This document shows, piece by piece, positions 45,312 to 54,673 of a DNA stretch of 64,000 bases. Below the pieces are notes generated by a model. It saw only the letters and a program-made list of their open reading frames with translations. It had not been told where the DNA came from and searched no databases. Position 1 is the stretch's first letter. The number at the start of each line of letters is the position of its first letter. This DNA comes from Liminaster sp964567855 (lineage in GTDB: Bacteria > Bacteroidota > Bacteroidia > Bacteroidales > UBA3663). The DNA lies in the NCBI GenBank assembly GCA_964567855.1, contig CAZMOE010000008.1, positions 1-64,000 on the forward strand. The letters run 5' to 3'. A program made the translations under genes and the position numbers.

Positions 45312-47738
45312 TCAATGATTTGCCTGAGAAGTGGTCTTCAATTTCAACACACGCCCCTTCATGCCATCGCAAGAGACCCGAATCTGAACCTCACCGGCCT
45401 CATGAGTGGCCCGTAAAACAGCGAGGGCAAAGCCTCTATGTAGCTGTCCGGTCGTTCCGGCAAAAGTTTCACCGGTATAATGATCGTCATTATCGAGTGC
45501 CACGAGGCGGGCAGCACCACTCACGTCGACGGTAACCGTTCCCGTGGCCGTGGGGACGGCATTCCCTTTGTTGTCAACGGCAAAAATTTTTATGTATTGA
45601 AGATCCATACCGTCGGCGGTCCATCCGGCCGGACTTTCGGCTACCAATTGAATGGCAGAGGCCCTTCCCGTAGTGCGTAATTCATGACGTGCTACCTCTG
45701 TGCCCCCTGTGCGGGCGATGGCAACGATCCTCCCACCATTATCATACGGCACGTCATGCCAGTAAATCATGTTACGCTTGCGGATATCGCTCCGGTCATT
45801 TTTCCGGGTACCCATCGACTGGCCGTTGACCCACAGCTCGACCTCGTCGGCGTTGGTAAAGGTGAAAAGCTGCTGCACGGAACCGGTGGTACGGTTCCAA
45901 TGAGACGACAAACGCAATCCGCCGACGGTGACATCGTTCCAGTCGACATTCTCGGCGGCTTCGTCGACCACGCCGATACGAACTACAGGTTCTGCGGAAA
46001 ACGCGCTTTTCAGGAGATAGGCCTGCGGGTAAGGCTGAAGCGCATGGCTGAAAAATGAATAATTCCAACCTTTCTTCGGCCAGCCGTTCGATTCGCCCCA
46101 GTATTCGATCGCACCCCAATAGGCCAGTCCCACCATACGGTCGCGATCCATACCGAAATAAGGAGCCAACAATTCATTGGAGGTAGCCTCACTCTGATAA
46201 ACGATCAGGTCCGGCTTATACTCGAGGTATTTCGGATAGGCTTCGAACTGGTAATTGTAGCTCGCAATATCGGTGACAAGGGAAAGTTCCGGCGGAGTGA
46301 AATTACCGTTAAAACCTCGGTCTTTACGGTTGATCGCTCCGGCACGGGCGGGATACATGGCCACGGTAGTTTTGCGAGTCGGATCATAGCGTTTGAGCAG
46401 GGTATCGAAAATCCGATAGGTCGTCACGCCCCAGTCTCCGGTCGGATAGCCCGCCAGATCTTCCCGCATCTGCAACTCGTTACCCAGACTCCAAAGAATG
46501 ACCGATGGATGATTTCTATCGCGCTTCACCCACTCCGTTATCAGCTCCGGCCACATCTGCATAAACGGTCTGCGGCCACCCCAATAGGATTCATCGCTCC
46601 ATTTATCGACCAATTCGTCAACCACCAGGATTCCATATCTGTCGGCCAGGGCATAAAAGGTTTCAGAATAGGGATTATGAGAACAGCGGATATGGTTGAA
46701 TCCGAAAGCCTTCATCTGCCTGAATTGCCGCTCGATGGATCGCTCAAAGGCCGCGACTCCCATGGCTCCGAGGTCCTGATGATTGGCAATACCTTGCAGA
46801 AAAATTTTCTCGCCATTGAGTTTAAGACCGAATTTCGGTGAATATTCTACCGAACGGATACCGAACGTTTCAGTTATCCGGTCTATCTCCCGTCCCTGAT
46901 GCACCAGCCGGACCTCGGCGGTATAAAGATTCGGTGCATCGCATGACCACAACTGCGGAGTTGCCACCACAGCCGCAGGTAGGGGCATTTCGATGTTTTT
47001 TAACTTCGTTCTCGTGACGGCGGGAACACTCGTTTCTGCCACCGGACTTCCATCGGGCGCGAAAATACGGGCTTCAATGCCGACATCGCCCCGTTTATGG
47101 CGCAATCCTTCCACTTCGACCTGAATACAAACCTCTGCCTGCCGGGAACTGACCGTTGGGGTCGTGATGAAAACTCCATGGCGGGCAATCGCGGTAGAAT
47201 CTTTCACGACCAGATGGACATTCCTGTACAAACCGCCCCCGGTGTACCAACGCGATCCTCCCTTTTTGCCAGTCGAGGCACATACGGCCACGACATTGTC
47301 ACCCTCAAAATCCAACAGCGAAGTGATATCCACCTCCATGCCGAGATAACCGTAATCGGTACTGGCCACTTTCTGCCCGTTCACCCAGACATCCCCGAGT
47401 AGCATAATACCTTCAAAGTCCAGCAAGACCCGTCCGCCCTGCCATGAGGAATCGGCTTTAAAGGTTTTGCGATACCAGCCTTTTCCCATAGCCTTAAAGC
47501 CTCTGGCCCCGCCGGCAGATTCCGTCCACGGCTGTTCGATCTGAAAGTCATGGGGCAAATCCAGCATGCGCCAGCCGGCGTCATCATAGTCTCTTGCGAA
47601 AGCATGTTCCGCGTCGCCGGCATGAAACTTCCAGTCGAAATTAAATAACTGAACCGAACGAGAGCGAGCGGCTGTTGCCTGCACCATCATCCAGAAAGCG
47701 ACAAGCATCCACGACATTATAAACGACTTCTTTGTCAT
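45312..47738 (-). CDS. GH2 beta-galactosidase-like glycoside hydrolase
   Basis: 808 residues with a signal peptide (MSWMLVAFWMMVQATA). Order: sugar-binding domain (FNFDWKFHAGD, WYRKTFKADSSW), immunoglobulin-like domain, TIM barrel, then C-terminal Ig-like domains. The acid/base is Glu421 in LWSLGNELQ and the nucleophile Glu517 in YQSEATS. The NHIRCSHNPYSETFYALADRYGILVVDE segment is diagnostic. Family members cleave beta-galactosides, beta-glucuronides or beta-mannosides; beta-galactosidase is the closest reading. It is adjacent to the propeller/AraC regulator. Confidence 0.9.
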   Translation of the reverse strand: MTKKSFIMSWMLVAFWMMVQATAARSRSVQLFNFDWKFHAGDAEHAFARDYDDAGWRMLDLPHDFQIEQPWTESAGGARGFKAMGKGWYRKTFKADSSWQGGRVLLDFEGIMLLGDVWVNGQKVASTDYGYLGMEVDITSLLDFEGDNVVAVCASTGKKGGSRWYTGGGLYRNVHLVVKDSTAIARHGVFITTPTVSSRQAEVCIQVEVEGLRHKRGDVGIEARIFAPDGSPVAETSVPAVTRTKLKNIEMPLPAAVVATPQLWSCDAPNLYTAEVRLVHQGREIDRITETFGIRSVEYSPKFGLKLNGEKIFLQGIANHQDLGAMGVAAFERSIERQFRQMKAFGFNHIRCSHNPYSETFYALADRYGILVVDELVDKWSDESYWGGRRPFMQMWPELITEWVKRDRNHPSVILWSLGNELQMREDLAGYPTGDWGVTTYRIFDTLLKRYDPTRKTTVAMYPARAGAINRKDRGFNGNFTPPELSLVTDIASYNYQFEAYPKYLEYKPDLIVYQSEATSNELLAPYFGMDRDRMVGLAYWGAIEYWGESNGWPKKGWNYSFFSHALQPYPQAYLLKSAFSAEPVVRIGVVDEAAENVDWNDVTVGGLRLSSHWNRTTGSVQQLFTFTNADEVELWVNGQSMGTRKNDRSDIRKRNMIYWHDVPYDNGGRIVAIARTGGTEVARHELRTTGRASAIQLVAESPAGWTADGMDLQYIKIFAVDNKGNAVPTATGTVTVDVSGAARLVALDNDDHYTGETFAGTTGQLHRGFALAVLRATHEAGEVQIRVSCDGMKGRVLKLKTTSQANH

Positions 47739-47764
47739 GATATTTATATTTTATTTTGCGTGGA

Positions 47765-47799
47765 CAAAAGTAGGCAATAGAGTAAGGAGCTCCGGCAAA
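47765..47799 (-). promoter_or_regulatory. Promoter of GH2
   Basis: -7 TACTTTTG (47765-47772) and a TTTG (47796-47799) with a 23-base spacing, slightly longer than typical. 26 bases before the GH2 ATG. Confidence 0.5.
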
Positions 47800-47852
47800 G
47801 TATTCACAAAAGAGGTCGAAAAGTGATTTTTCGACCTCTTTGTGGCAATTTT

Positions 47853-50630
47853 TCAACCTTTTCCCGCATCCTGGGCATATTCTGTCGGGCCTTTTCCAAA
47901 TTCTTTTCTGAAGCATGAAGAGAAATACTTCGGATCATTATAACCTACGCGAACCGCCAACTCCACGATGCGAATATCCGGCTGCTCTTCCAGAATACGG
48001 GCCGCGGCCTTGAGGCGCATGATCCGGACAAAGGAAAGCGGATTCATGCCCGACAATTCCTTCATGCGATTGTAAAGAGTGCTCCGGCTCATGGACATCT
48101 CCTCTGCAAAACGATTGACATCGAAGTCCGCGTCAGACAAATGGAGGTTCACACATTCCGCAGCAGCCTGCAGGAAGCGTTTATCTTCATCCGCCGATCC
48201 GTCGACCGGCAACACGATATCCAAAGAAAGATTTTTCCCGACAAAAGCCGCAGCCCGTTTCTGTCTGTGTCGGATCAAAAGAAAAATACCTGCTGCCAAT
48301 GATAAAGCAATGACAAGCACCAGTCCAAAAACTTTTATCCATAGGCCGAAAGCTCCTTTTATGGTCAATTCCAACTGTATCGGTGGCCCCCAAACTCCAT
48401 TTTCATCCGTGGCCTTGAGTTCGAAGGTGTATGAACCGGCCGGCAAATCCGAGTATGCCGCTTTCCGATGGGCGGCATCGACATGACGCCACCCGTCATC
48501 GTATCCATGAAGACGGTAAGCGTATTGAATGATTTTCGGACGACGGAATTCAAGAGAGGCAAAGCATATCTCCGCACTGGTCTCGCCGATCTGGATATCG
48601 GTAAAGACCAATGGCGCGGCTGAAGACTGCGAAATCATATCGGAAGGGGAAAAATAGATCAGTCCTTTGCCACAACCGAAATACAGTATTCCATCATGGC
48701 GGCAGGAAGCATTCGGATAGAAAAAGTTATCGATCAAACCATCGGCGATAGTGAATACGCGCAAGCCAGTCGGTGTTCCCTCGGAAGAAAGGGATAAACG
48801 AACAAGCCCGGCGTTAGTTCCTATCCAAAGATTGCCGTAATCGTCCGCCTCAATACAAGCCGCCATATCACCGGGTAAATTATAATCGGAATGAACGGAA
48901 TAAAATCGGTCGGCGACGGTATCGTACCGGCAAAGCCCCCCGCCATCCATGCCGAGCCAAAAAGTACCATCCGATGTGCCGGTGAAAAAACAAAGGGGCA
49001 TTCCTATGGGTAAACTGCCATCGGTAAAACAATATTGCCGACAAACGATAGAATCCTGGGAGAACGCTCCTCCTGTTACTCTGATTACACCAAAGGCTGT
49101 GGTGGCCAACCACAGGGCCCCGTTTCGATCTTCTGCGATCGTAATGATCTCTGTAGAAAGTAAAGAGTCGAGACCAAATAATCTAAACTCCCGCCCATCG
49201 GCATAACGGACACCGAGACCACGGTCCGTTCCGACCCACTGATTTCCGCAGTAATCTTCATGAAGAGCATAAACATGGTTACTGGGTAAAAAATCATCCG
49301 TTTCACGCCGATATGTCGCGATTTTTCTACCATCGCGAACACGGATAATTCCCCATCCGACAAAAGGCACAAAAATTTCAGTGCCTGCACGATTCGAAGA
49401 AAGATGCTGGATATTTTGAGAATGACGGATCACCGAATACTCGCCATCTTTATAATATTCTAAATTTTTACCAACAGCGACGTAGCACCCGCCGGCACTA
49501 TCGATACATATACTTTGCACATGTTCGGGTGCTGCAACGGCATTTCCTTGCAAATCCATCTTCCTAAAGAACAAATCGGGAGCCTTCTCGATAATAAAAA
49601 TACCGTTTCCTCGCTCGGTAGAAATCCACAAACTGCCATTGCGGCTCATTGATAAGTCTGAAATATCCCTGATAGAAGGAACCGGACCATATAATGCATC
49701 TTCCGGTGCAGAAAATATTCCTTCCTTGTCCAGATTCATGCATAGCAGATTCTCCAAAGTCCCTATCCATAAAGTATGAGTAGCCGGATCCTCAGCTAAA
49801 GAGACGACAGGAACCGGAGAGGAAGAAACCGGCGGATTTTCAGGCGTTGTCAAATAACGCTCCACGATTTCCAATTGCCGATAAACGGAAGAGGTCTCTA
49901 CTTTCAGCAATCCGCTGCCATCGGTCGCCATCCACATGCCACCCCTACTATCTTCCAGAATATCAAGTACCGTTTCCCGGGAAGAAAAAGCCCGTTGCCG
50001 CACAAATTCTTTAGTGAATGGCGAATAACGGAATAAACCCTGCCGCCACGTACCGATCAATATATCTCCGCATTTATCTTCATAAATACTTTGGACATTC
50101 ATCACCTCCGGAACCTCTTCTGCCAATTTTCCGGAAGAAAGCACAATCAGACTATCTCCTATGAAATCAAAACGAGCCAGTCGCCGGATAGTACCGACGT
50201 ACAATTGTCCGGTGCGGGAAAAACACAGACTATTGACACGTTGCTTGTCGACATCAGGCAGTCGGTAATGCCGCACATGTTTGCGATTCCGGTCCAGTCG
50301 CAGCAGACCGTTCTGGGTTCCGATCCACAGATTCCTGGCAGAATCTTCGGCCAGACAGATGATATCATTGCTATACGCCGCAGACGGAACTTCTTCTATG
50401 GTCTTGAAAGGCCGTACCTCGTACCCGTCATAGCGGTAAAGGCCATAAAATGTCGCAATCCACATAAAACCTTCCGCATCCTGCAAGGTCTGACGCACCA
50501 TCCCGTTCGGAAGACCCTCTGCTGTCGTAAACTGAGAGAAACGAAAAGTTGTATTCTCGGCCCCTCTTACACTAAGCAGGACCACAAAAAATATCATTAC
50601 CCAAAAATAAATCCGGAAATGCCGCCTCAT
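47853..50630 (-). CDS. Membrane-spanning propeller/Y_Y_Y sensor fused to AraC HTH, without kinase or receiver
   Basis: 925 residues. After a signal sequence, repeated propeller blades fill the periplasmic part (LPNGMVRQTLQDAEGFMWIAT, LAEDSARNLWIGTQNGLLRLD and others). They are followed by a Y_Y_Y domain (YAYRLHGYDDGWRHVD, near 690-745), one membrane helix (about 765-786) and an AraC-type DNA-binding domain (about 820-922; FAEEMSMSRSTLYNRMKELSG, VGYNDPKYFSSCFRKEFG). Normal hybrid two-component regulators of glycan loci add a histidine kinase and receiver between helix and HTH, but here only about 35 residues join them. It likely senses an oligosaccharide outside the inner membrane and activates the downstream hydrolases directly. 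Confidence 0.85.
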   Translation of the reverse strand: MRRHFRIYFWVMIFFVVLLSVRGAENTTFRFSQFTTAEGLPNGMVRQTLQDAEGFMWIATFYGLYRYDGYEVRPFKTIEEVPSAAYSNDIICLAEDSARNLWIGTQNGLLRLDRNRKHVRHYRLPDVDKQRVNSLCFSRTGQLYVGTIRRLARFDFIGDSLIVLSSGKLAEEVPEVMNVQSIYEDKCGDILIGTWRQGLFRYSPFTKEFVRQRAFSSRETVLDILEDSRGGMWMATDGSGLLKVETSSVYRQLEIVERYLTTPENPPVSSSPVPVVSLAEDPATHTLWIGTLENLLCMNLDKEGIFSAPEDALYGPVPSIRDISDLSMSRNGSLWISTERGNGIFIIEKAPDLFFRKMDLQGNAVAAPEHVQSICIDSAGGCYVAVGKNLEYYKDGEYSVIRHSQNIQHLSSNRAGTEIFVPFVGWGIIRVRDGRKIATYRRETDDFLPSNHVYALHEDYCGNQWVGTDRGLGVRYADGREFRLFGLDSLLSTEIITIAEDRNGALWLATTAFGVIRVTGGAFSQDSIVCRQYCFTDGSLPIGMPLCFFTGTSDGTFWLGMDGGGLCRYDTVADRFYSVHSDYNLPGDMAACIEADDYGNLWIGTNAGLVRLSLSSEGTPTGLRVFTIADGLIDNFFYPNASCRHDGILYFGCGKGLIYFSPSDMISQSSAAPLVFTDIQIGETSAEICFASLEFRRPKIIQYAYRLHGYDDGWRHVDAAHRKAAYSDLPAGSYTFELKATDENGVWGPPIQLELTIKGAFGLWIKVFGLVLVIALSLAAGIFLLIRHRQKRAAAFVGKNLSLDIVLPVDGSADEDKRFLQAAAECVNLHLSDADFDVNRFAEEMSMSRSTLYNRMKELSGMNPLSFVRIMRLKAAARILEEQPDIRIVELAVRVGYNDPKYFSSCFRKEFGKGPTEYAQDAGKG

Positions 50631-50687
50631 ATAAAATTATTCCTTATCTGTGTTCATGATACACCTTTGACTGACAAAGATGCGGAA

Positions 50688-50695
50688 CAAAGATA
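50688..50695 (-). promoter_or_regulatory. -7 box TATCTTTG for the propeller/AraC regulator
   Basis: Perfect TAnnTTTG match 57 bases before the start. A TTTG lies 24 bases further (50720-50723), longer than the usual spacing. The rest of 50631-50835 shows no gene. Confidence 0.45.
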
Positions 50696-50835
50696 AGGAT
50701 TAATTTAAATCCGGCTCTCCAAAATGCACAAAGTTGAAACATCACGATGCCGGAATAGTAAAAAATACGATGTATCCGAGAAAAAGCAGCGTTTAAAATC
50801 GAAGTTTTTCCTTCACCTCTTCTGAAAAAAGCCAG

Positions 50836-52134
50836 TCAAAGAATCGTGCCGATCAATTCATAAGGCTCGGCGGAAAGAATCTTTACATTGTAGAAAGAAC
50901 CTGTTTCCAATGTACCTTCCGATGCCGGAATCAGAACCTCAGGATCGATCTCTGGAGAATCGAATTCCGTGCGGCCGACATAATAATCGCCATCTAAACG
51001 GTCTATAATGACACGCAAGGTCCGCCCCACTTTCTGTTCACCCACCGCCAATGATATTTCTTCCTGTGCAGCCATCAGTATATCGAGCCGCTGCTGCTTG
51101 ATCTCGGCAGGAACATCATCAGCGTAGTTTTTAGCCGCATAAGTTCCATCTTCTTCCGAATAGGCAAAAGCTCCCATACGTTCGAAACGCTGTTGCCTGA
51201 CAAAATCAAGCAATTCTGCAAATTCTTCATCGGTTTCACCAGGAAAACCGACCATCAAAGTCGTGCGGAGATGAATACCCGGCACCTCTTCACGAATCCG
51301 GGCAAGCAGTTTTTCGGTTTCTTCCCGGCTGACATGACGCAACATCCTCGTCAGGACACCATCCGCCACGTGTTGAAGGGCTATATCCAAATATTTACAT
51401 ACATTCGGATACTTGGCCATGACCGGCAACAAATCGTAAGGGAAATGTGTCGGATAAGCATAATGCAAACGCAACCATTCGACACCGGGCAGCTGGGCCA
51501 AACGCTCTACCAGCTCAGCGATATTATAACGGCCATAAAGGTCATGGCCATAACCCGTCAGGTCTTGAGCGATCAGCTGAAATTCATGAACTCCCTGGCT
51601 GACAAAACCCTCGACCTCGGACACAATAGCCTCTATCGAGCGCGACTTATAATTTCCGGTAATCAATGGAATAGCACAATAGGCACAGCGACGATTGCAA
51701 CCTTCGCCAATTTTAATATATTCATAATGCGCAGGAGTAGTCTGAAAGCGGGAGGCCCTGAATGAATCATCCCACTTATGACCAAGATGCTCCACAATCT
51801 TTCGCCAATCGAATTTTCCATAAAACGCATCCACTTCCGGAATTTCCGCCCTCAATTCTTCACGATAACGCTCCGAAAGACAGCCCATAACAAAAATCTT
51901 CCCGATACGACGACGTTTCTTTGCCTCGCAAAGTTCCAAGATCATGTTGACACTTTCTTCCTTGGCATCCCCTATAAAACCGCAGGTATTCACAATGACT
52001 ATTTCTCCATGCACCTCTTCGGGATCATGGTACATCTTATATCCGCACGCGGCCAACTGCCCCATCAGACGTTCCGAATCGACTAAGTTCTTCGAACAGC
52101 CCAACGTGATCAAGTCTATTCTGTTTTTTATCAT
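50836..52134 (-). CDS. rimO: Ribosomal protein S12 methylthiotransferase RimO
   Basis: 432 residues, cytosolic radical-SAM enzyme that adds a methylthio group to an aspartate of ribosomal protein S12. The N-terminal MTTase domain opens with LITLGCSKNLVDSERL and includes NTCGFIGDAKEES. The radical-SAM cluster motif is GCNRRCAYCAIP. The C-terminal TRAM domain ends near GSFYNVKILSAEPYELIG. It lies 29 bases after ftsY, with which it probably forms an operon. Confidence 0.96.
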   Translation of the reverse strand: MIKNRIDLITLGCSKNLVDSERLMGQLAACGYKMYHDPEEVHGEIVIVNTCGFIGDAKEESVNMILELCEAKKRRRIGKIFVMGCLSERYREELRAEIPEVDAFYGKFDWRKIVEHLGHKWDDSFRASRFQTTPAHYEYIKIGEGCNRRCAYCAIPLITGNYKSRSIEAIVSEVEGFVSQGVHEFQLIAQDLTGYGHDLYGRYNIAELVERLAQLPGVEWLRLHYAYPTHFPYDLLPVMAKYPNVCKYLDIALQHVADGVLTRMLRHVSREETEKLLARIREEVPGIHLRTTLMVGFPGETDEEFAELLDFVRQQRFERMGAFAYSEEDGTYAAKNYADDVPAEIKQQRLDILMAAQEEISLAVGEQKVGRTLRVIIDRLDGDYYVGRTEFDSPEIDPEVLIPASEGTLETGSFYNVKILSAEPYELIGTIL

Positions 52135-52163
52135 AAAACGGCTGAAATTCTAAATACTCCTAC

Positions 52164-53120
52164 TCACTTTCCAAAGAGAGAATCTACAAATGCACGATTA
52201 TTAAAGACCTGAAGATCCTCCATTCCTTCACCGAGACCGATATAACGAACAGGTGTCTTCAACTGGTCACTGATGCCGATCACTACACCACCCTTGGCGG
52301 TACCGTCCAGCTTAGTGATGGCCAAAGCCGTGACATCCGTAACGGCAGCAAATTGTTTGGCCTGCTCAAAAGCGTTCTGACCGGTCGATCCGTCAAGCAC
52401 GAGAAGCACTTCCGGTTCCGCATCGGGAATAACCTTGCCGATGACTTTCCTGATCTTTCCCAATTCATTCATCAGCCCGACTTTGTTATGAAGTCTTCCT
52501 GCCGTATCGATGATCACCACATCGGCGTTTTCCGAAACCGCATGGCTCACGGCGTCATAAGTCACCGAGGCAGGATCGCTACCCATCTGTTGTTTTACAA
52601 CCGGAACGCCGACACGCTCGCCCCATATCTGCAACTGGTCTATTGCGGCAGCGCGGAAGGTATCTGCAGCCCCTAAGATCACTTTGTTGCCGGCTTTTTT
52701 GAACTGATAGGCCAATTTACCGATCGTCGTTGTTTTTCCGACGCCATTCACACCCACTACAAGAATAACATAAGGGCGTTTCACACCGGCACGAACATTA
52801 AAACCCTCCAGTTCCTCGCGTTCATTCTCGGCCAGCAACGCACAGATCTCCTCGCGCAAAATGTTGTTCAATTCTGCTGTGCCAACATACTTATCGCGAG
52901 CCACGCGATCCTCAATACGCTTGATAATACGCAACGTTGTCTCGACGCCGACATCGGAAGTCACCAATATCTCTTCAAGATTATCCAGCACGTCGTCATC
53001 GACCTTGCTACGACCGGCAATCGCATGAGCGATCTTGCCGAAAATGCTCTGCTTGGTCTTATCAAGGCCGTTGTCGAGCGTTTGCTTTTTCTCTTTGTTG
53101 AAAAAATTGAAAAATCCCAT
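52164..53120 (-). CDS. ftsY: Signal recognition particle receptor FtsY
   Basis: 318 residues. An NG-domain GTPase that docks SRP-ribosome complexes at the inner membrane. The short N-terminal stretch (FFNFFNKEKKQTLDNGLDKTKQS) precedes the four-helix N domain. GTPase motifs include GVNGVGKTT, the DTFRAAAIDQL segment, DTAGRLHNK and TKLDGTAKGG. The acidic A domain of enterobacterial FtsY is absent, as is normal in Bacteroidota. It is upstream of rimO on the same strand and preceded by a perfect TATCTTTG box. Confidence 0.96.
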   Translation of the reverse strand: MGFFNFFNKEKKQTLDNGLDKTKQSIFGKIAHAIAGRSKVDDDVLDNLEEILVTSDVGVETTLRIIKRIEDRVARDKYVGTAELNNILREEICALLAENEREELEGFNVRAGVKRPYVILVVGVNGVGKTTTIGKLAYQFKKAGNKVILGAADTFRAAAIDQLQIWGERVGVPVVKQQMGSDPASVTYDAVSHAVSENADVVIIDTAGRLHNKVGLMNELGKIRKVIGKVIPDAEPEVLLVLDGSTGQNAFEQAKQFAAVTDVTALAITKLDGTAKGGVVIGISDQLKTPVRYIGLGEGMEDLQVFNNRAFVDSLFGK

Positions 53121-53218
53121 TGTGATATCAATGAATTTGTTAACATTTCCGATCCCGGAGAAAACTCATCCGGAAGCAAATAGCTTCGCATTCCGGAAAG
53201 TGAACCCGATTCTAAAGG

Positions 53219-53226
53219 CAAAGATA
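53219..53226 (-). promoter_or_regulatory. -7 box TATCTTTG for ftsY-rimO
   Basis: Perfect TAnnTTTG match on the minus strand, 98 bases before the ftsY ATG and past the terminator of the ribosomal-protein operon. Confidence 0.5.
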
Positions 53227-53303
53227 CAAAAAAAATTGCAAGAGAAATATGTAACGGTCTCATTAGTTTACCGCCCGTGACGAAAATCGCCTCCAAAAAC
53301 ATC

Positions 53304-53338
53304 AAAGTGCAATGTTCATTTGATGAACATTGCACTTT
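53304..53338 (-). terminator. Terminator of the rpmB-rpmG-DUF4295 operon
   Basis: Sixteen-base perfect arms (53304-53319 and 53323-53338) with a three-base loop, 28 bases past the DUF4295 stop and followed on the minus strand by a T-rich stretch. Confidence 0.75.
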
Positions 53339-53366
53339 TCATATCTTTAAAAGAATCTGAGACAAT

Positions 53367-53519
53367 TTATTTTGCCAAAGCCTCTTTCACTTTGTCATTC
53401 GGAACCATTTCCTCTTCGAAAATGTAAGCGCCGGTCTTTTCAGACTTGACCATACGGATAACTTTTGAGAAAGTACGACCTTCTCCCTTTTGCAATGATG
53501 CGACGGTTTTCTTTGCCAT
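53367..53519 (-). CDS. DUF4295 small ribosome-associated protein
   Basis: 50 residues; reads MAKKTVASLQKGEGRTFSKV and ends VPNDKVKEALAK before TAA. This is the conserved Bacteroidota DUF4295 family, nearly always encoded beside rpmG and rpmB, as here (18 bases after rpmG). The basic composition and the position imply a ribosomal role. From memory, a Bacteroidota-specific large-subunit protein called bL38 has been described from a Flavobacterium ribosome, and this may be the same family; I am not certain. Confidence 0.88.
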   Translation of the reverse strand: MAKKTVASLQKGEGRTFSKVIRMVKSEKTGAYIFEEEMVPNDKVKEALAK

Positions 53520-53537
53520 AGTTCAAATCCTCCGAAA

Positions 53538-53726
53538 TTATTTAATTTCCTTATGAAGTGTATATTTCTTGAGATAAGGATTGTATTTCTTCAACTCAAG
53601 ACGTTCGGGCGTATTCTTGCGGTTCTTGGTTGTGATATAACGAGACATTCCCGGAACACCGCTTTCTTTCTGCTCAGTACATTCAAGGATTACCTGAATG
53701 CGGTTGCCTTTAACTTTCTTTGCCAT
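53538..53726 (-). CDS. rpmG: 50S ribosomal protein L33
   Basis: 62 residues, opening MAKKVKGNRIQVILECTEQK and containing YITTKNRKNTPERLELKKYNPYL, the diagnostic L33 pattern. The zinc-type four Cys residues of C+ L33 are missing (only one Cys), so it is a C-minus form. It is 23 bases after rpmB and 18 before DUF4295. Confidence 0.95.
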   Translation of the reverse strand: MAKKVKGNRIQVILECTEQKESGVPGMSRYITTKNRKNTPERLELKKYNPYLKKYTLHKEIK

Positions 53727-53749
53727 AGCTGCTTCTCTTTCTAATCAAA

Positions 53750-53980
53750 TTAATAGAGTACATAACCTGCATCTTTCAATGCGGCAGAAATACCCTTTTT
53801 GTTAATAGTACGCAGACCGGCAGTTGAGACCTTGAGATATACATAGTCATCTAACTCCGGAACATAAAATTTCTTCAACTGCAGGTTCACATTAAACAAA
53901 CGCTTTGTCCGGCGCTTTGAGTGGGAAACATTGTTTCCGTGGCCTGCCTTCTTACCTGTGATCTGACAAATCCTAGACAT
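53750..53980 (-). CDS. rpmB: 50S ribosomal protein L28
   Basis: 76 residues; begins MSRICQITGKKAGHGNNVSH and contains KRRTKRLFNVNLQLKKFYVP, then the C-terminal LKVSTAGLRTINKKG. This matches L28 in length and layout. First gene of the rpmB-rpmG-DUF4295 cluster. Confidence 0.95.
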   Translation of the reverse strand: MSRICQITGKKAGHGNNVSHSKRRTKRLFNVNLQLKKFYVPELDDYVYLKVSTAGLRTINKKGISAALKDAGYVLY

Positions 53981-54132
53981 TGTTTATATATATTTGTTTA
54001 TTTGCTTGTTTTCAGTCTCCGCTATTTTTCCTTTCCGACGGACTGCATCAAACCGTCATCGAGAGCGCATAACATCGACACCTTTAAAACGGAGCGCAAA
54101 ATAACTATTTTTTTTGCAAACTTCCAAATGTA

Positions 54133-54651
54133 TTAATCTTTTTTTTGCGATTCCTCCTGAATAAACGAGCTCATTTGAGATAAAGCGACATCTGCAGCTT
54201 GCAAAATCACCATCTCCCTATCGCCTGTAAAAAGATGTTTCCGGGCAACGGATTTCCCCTTATAATAGGCTGCAATCCAGACCGTCCCGACCGGATTCCC
54301 GACACAACCTCCGGCAGGCCCCGCCACACCGGTAGTAGCCACCGCACAATCGGCATCCAACAGGGCCGCCACCTTTTCGGCCATCTGCCGTGCTACCGAT
54401 TCCGACACCACGCCGGCCGAAACGTCCACTCCTAACAACCGGGTCTTCACCTCCACGGCATAAGAGACCACGCCGCCCTTAAAATAGGCAGAAGATCCGG
54501 CCACGGCGGTCATCATAGAGGCGATAGTTCCTCCCGTACAACTCTCGGCCGCCGCCATGGTCAACCCTGATTCCTTCAGGAGACAGCCGAGGCGCTCTCC
54601 CCATTTTGAAAACCGCCGGACGGCCGACATATCCGTTCCAATCATACTCAT
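54133..54651 (-). CDS. pncC: Stand-alone CinA C-terminal domain (nicotinamide-nucleotide amidase)
   Basis: 172 residues from ATG 54649-54651; ATGs at 54645 and 54630 are alternatives. Family motifs: LTMAAAESCTGGTIASMM near the N-terminus, FKGGVVSYAVEVKTRLLGV, and ATTGVAGPAGGCVGNPVGTVW. The enzyme deamidates nicotinamide mononucleotide to recycle NAD. I reject the longer frame starting at 54690 because a promoter -7 box (TATCTTTG) lies inside its first codons. The partner N-terminal MoCF domain of full CinA is absent. Confidence 0.88.
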   Translation of the reverse strand: MSMIGTDMSAVRRFSKWGERLGCLLKESGLTMAAAESCTGGTIASMMTAVAGSSAYFKGGVVSYAVEVKTRLLGVDVSAGVVSESVARQMAEKVAALLDADCAVATTGVAGPAGGCVGNPVGTVWIAAYYKGKSVARKHLFTGDREMVILQAADVALSQMSSFIQEESQKKD

Positions 54652-54673
54652 AAAAACAAAAAAACCGGCTGCA

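Noticed and set aside
25285..50630. A SusC/SusD pair in the carbohydrate locus
   Set aside because: All eleven genes were read; none has a TonB-dependent receptor or SusD-like sequence.
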